NCBI RefSeq assembly: GCF_002078875.1
Contig: NC_034409.1
Coordinates: forward strand, 19,280,344 to 19,344,343
Direction: 5' to 3'
Source of the DNA: Numida meleagris
Lineage: Eukaryota; Chordata; Aves; Galliformes; Numididae
Length of the DNA: 64,000 bases
In this document: one piece after another, positions 62,495-64,000 of the stretch
Numbering within the stretch: the stretch's first letter is position 1
Layout: each line of letters begins with the position of its first letter
Made by a program: the position numbers and the translations under genes
The notes under the pieces: generated by a model
Told to the model about the DNA's origin: nothing
Databases searched by the model: none
What the model saw: only the letters and a program-made list of their open reading frames with translations

Positions 62495-63136
62495 GAGCTA
62501 GTAGGGGTGATCGTCGTAGGTGACTCCCTTTTAAGGGGAACAGAGGGCCCTGTATCTTGGCCTGGCCCTACCTGTAGGGAGGTGTGCTGCCTCCCTGGGG
62601 CCTGGGTTAGGGATATCTCTAGAAAACTCCCCAGTATGATCCACCCCTCTGATTATTATCCTTTATTAATAGTTCAGGCCAGCAGCAATGAGACTGCTGA
62701 CAGAAGTATGAAACTTATCAAAAATGACTTCAGGGGACTAGGGTGGTTAGTTCAGGGAATAGGAGTACAGGTGGTATTTTCTTCTATCCCTTCATTGACA
62801 GAGAAGGAAAGGGGCAGGAAAACCCATCTCATAAACACATGGCTGAGAGGCTGGTGCGAATGCAAGAATTTTGAGTTCTTTGATCACGGGGCTGTTTGCT
62901 TGGCACCAGGCCTGAGGTCTGCTGATGGGTCTGTCCTGTCTCAAAGGGGGAAACACATCCTTGTCCAGGAGCTGGCAGGGCTTATGGAGAGGAAGGGGGA
63001 AGGGAATAAAACCAGGCCTGAAAGAGGGATTACGGGTGAGGCAAGGAGCTCAGCTGAAGTGCGTCTATGCCAGTGCCCGCAGCATGAGCAACAAACAGGA
63101 GGAGCTGGAAGCCTTCATGCGGCAGGCAAACTATGA
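62495..63136 (+). pseudogene. CR1 ORF1 SGNH esterase-like domain (broken)
   Basis: CR1 ORF1 carries an SGNH-hydrolase (esterase) domain thought to help the element's RNA-protein particle. The open frame has VVGDSLLRGTE near 62513 (block I with the nucleophile Ser), LPGAWVRDI (block II Gly), then VQASSNETA, where a Gly is expected before the Asn (block III). VQVVFSSIP follows, and ADGSVLSQRGKHILVQELAGL near 62914. The last block keeps Asp but lacks the His normally placed a few residues later, so the catalytic dyad looks broken. An earlier N-terminal piece is in another frame (62298-62501), showing a frameshift or stop near 62470-62503. After about 63000 the frame overlaps ORF2 and is no longer meaningful. 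Confidence 0.82.
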
Positions 63137-63809
63137 CTCAGTTGCCATTATGGAAACATGGTGGGATCGCTCCCATGACTGGAGTGCTGCGATGGATGGC
63201 TACAAGCTCTTCAGAAAGGATAGGCAAGGAAGGACGGGTGGTGGTGTGGCTCTCTATGTTAGAAACTGTTTTGTTGTTATTGAGCTTGCAACTGGGGAAG
63301 ATAACTTTGAATCTCTATGGGTTAGGATCAAAGGAAAGGCTGACAAGGCAGACATCCTGGTGAGGGTCTGTTATAGACCGCCTAACCAGGATGAAGAGAC
63401 AGATGAGGCGTTCTATAAACAGCTGGCTGAAGTTGTGCGATCGCCTGCCCTTGTCCTCATGGGGGACTTCAACTTCCCTGATATATGCTGGGAATACAAC
63501 ACAGCACAGAAGAGGCAGTCTAGGAGGTTTCTAGAGTGTATGGAAGATAACTTCCTTCTGCAGCTGGTCAGAGAACCTACCAGGGGAGGTGCCCTGCTAG
63601 ACCTGCTGTTTACAAACAGGGAAGGTCTGGTGGGAGATGTGGAAGTTGGGGGCTGTCTTGGACATAGAGACCATGAAATTGTAGAGTTCTTAATTCTTGG
63701 TGGAACCAGGAGAGGGGGCAGCAAAACTGCTACCTTGGACTTTCGGAGGGCAGACTTTGAATTGTTCAGGAGACTGGTAGGACCCTTGGGATTCGGTCCT
63801 GGAGGGTAA
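63030..63809 (+). pseudogene. CR1 ORF2 endonuclease domain of copy 2 (damaged)
   Basis: An apurinic-type endonuclease, uninterrupted through the whole domain. It has VYASARSMSNKQEELE (the metal-site Asn seen in copy 1 is Ser), METWWD (Glu present), GGGVALYV, VCYRPP, MGDFNFPDI, LLDLLFTN, then HRDHEIVEF. The final catalytic motif is SDH in copy 1 and in the family; here Ser is Arg. A 5-bp deletion near 63780 relative to copy 1 then shifts the frame, and the ORF ends at 63809. The long N-terminal extension from 62925 is an out-of-frame overlap with ORF1. Confidence 0.92.
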
Positions 63810-64000
63810 AGGGTCCAGGAAGGCTGGTTGCTCCTCAAGAAGGAAGTCCTGAAGGCGCAGGAACAGGCTGTCCCCCTGAGCCACAAGATGAGCTGGCGGG
63901 GAAGGAGACCGGCGTGGATGAACAGGGAGCTTTTCCTGAGGCTCCAGGAGAAAAAGAGAATCTACCTCCTGTGGAAGAAGGGACAGGCAACTCAGGGAGA
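63810..64000 (+). pseudogene. CR1 ORF2 linker of copy 2, cut by window edge
   Basis: The sequence continues with the same linker as copy 1 (MSWRGRRPAWMNRELFLRL and onward at about 63887-64000), in a different frame from the endonuclease because of the upstream 5-bp loss. It retains about 20 bp (63821-63840) absent from copy 1. The reverse transcriptase should lie to the right of the window. Confidence 0.88.

Larger units (their letters stand above)
62300..64000 (+). mobile_element. CR1 LINE copy 2, 5' part, cut by window end
   Basis: A plus-strand CR1 of the same young subfamily as copy 1. It reaches further 5': ORF1 (esterase-like) and then the ORF2 endonuclease and linker, running past position 64000. 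The 5' boundary is uncertain (62150-62365); the rise in GC and coding texture is clear from about 62345. From about 62990 it aligns base for base with copy 1 from about 14210. Frameshifts and altered catalytic residues make the visible part inactive. Confidence 0.93.

Noticed and set aside
1..64000. CRISPR array, tRNA, rRNA or prokaryotic operon
   Set aside because: No regularly spaced direct repeats, no tRNA-like clover-leaf sequence and no rRNA signature was noticed. The repeat content is that of a bird nuclear genome.

Overview
The window looks like AT-rich, gene-poor nuclear DNA from a bird. The main evidence is a dense scatter of CR1 LINE retrotransposon pieces, which are the dominant interspersed repeat of avian genomes. 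Several end in the characteristic CR1 3' tail (copies of attctatgatt). A short mariner-type DNA transposon derivative has terminal repeats and residual coding sequence that I recognise as the chicken Galluhop / Mariner1_GG type, which makes a galliform (chicken, turkey, quail, pheasant and relatives) the most likely source. The species call is inference. No host protein-coding gene, rRNA or tRNA could be supported. Outside the repeats, the open frames of about 60-115 codons look like chance ORFs in intronic or intergenic DNA.

Layout: 1-3387 is unique AT-rich DNA with one CpG-bearing GC-rich patch near 2405-2720. CR1 3' ends lie at 3388-3918 (+), 5249-6440 (-, a longer copy with an intact FADD motif), and 9630-9860 plus 10083-10655 (-, probably two remains of one old copy). 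A nearly full ORF2 CR1 copy lies at 14200-17175 (+) and is interrupted by a 719-base assembly gap. Further CR1 fragments are at 24515-24880 (+), 37320-38082 (+), 39922-40205 (-), 49630-49880 (+), 52480-53475 (-) and 59018-59155 (+). A second long CR1 copy with ORF1 (esterase-like) and ORF2 endonuclease starts near 62300 (+) and runs off the right edge. The mariner derivative is at 32058-32599. A 107-codon minus-strand open frame at 34466-34789 may be a decayed coding relic of unknown family.

How the parts work together: the two long CR1 copies belong to the same recent subfamily. By eye they are a little over 90% identical where I compared them. Lining them up explains each one's lesions: a 4-bp deletion, a 20-bp deletion, an 8-bp tandem duplication and an FADD to FAND change in copy 1, and a 5-bp deletion, an SDH to RDH change and a missing ORF1 active-site histidine in copy 2. 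None of the elements can encode a functional protein. Long unique stretches between them hold simple repeats, one 85-bp tandem duplication, a perfect 20-nt palindrome and several TAATTA / octamer / forkhead-motif clusters that could be conserved regulatory elements. I found no previously undescribed biological system. The most checkable leads are the candidate regulatory clusters, the mariner derivative and the decayed coding relic.
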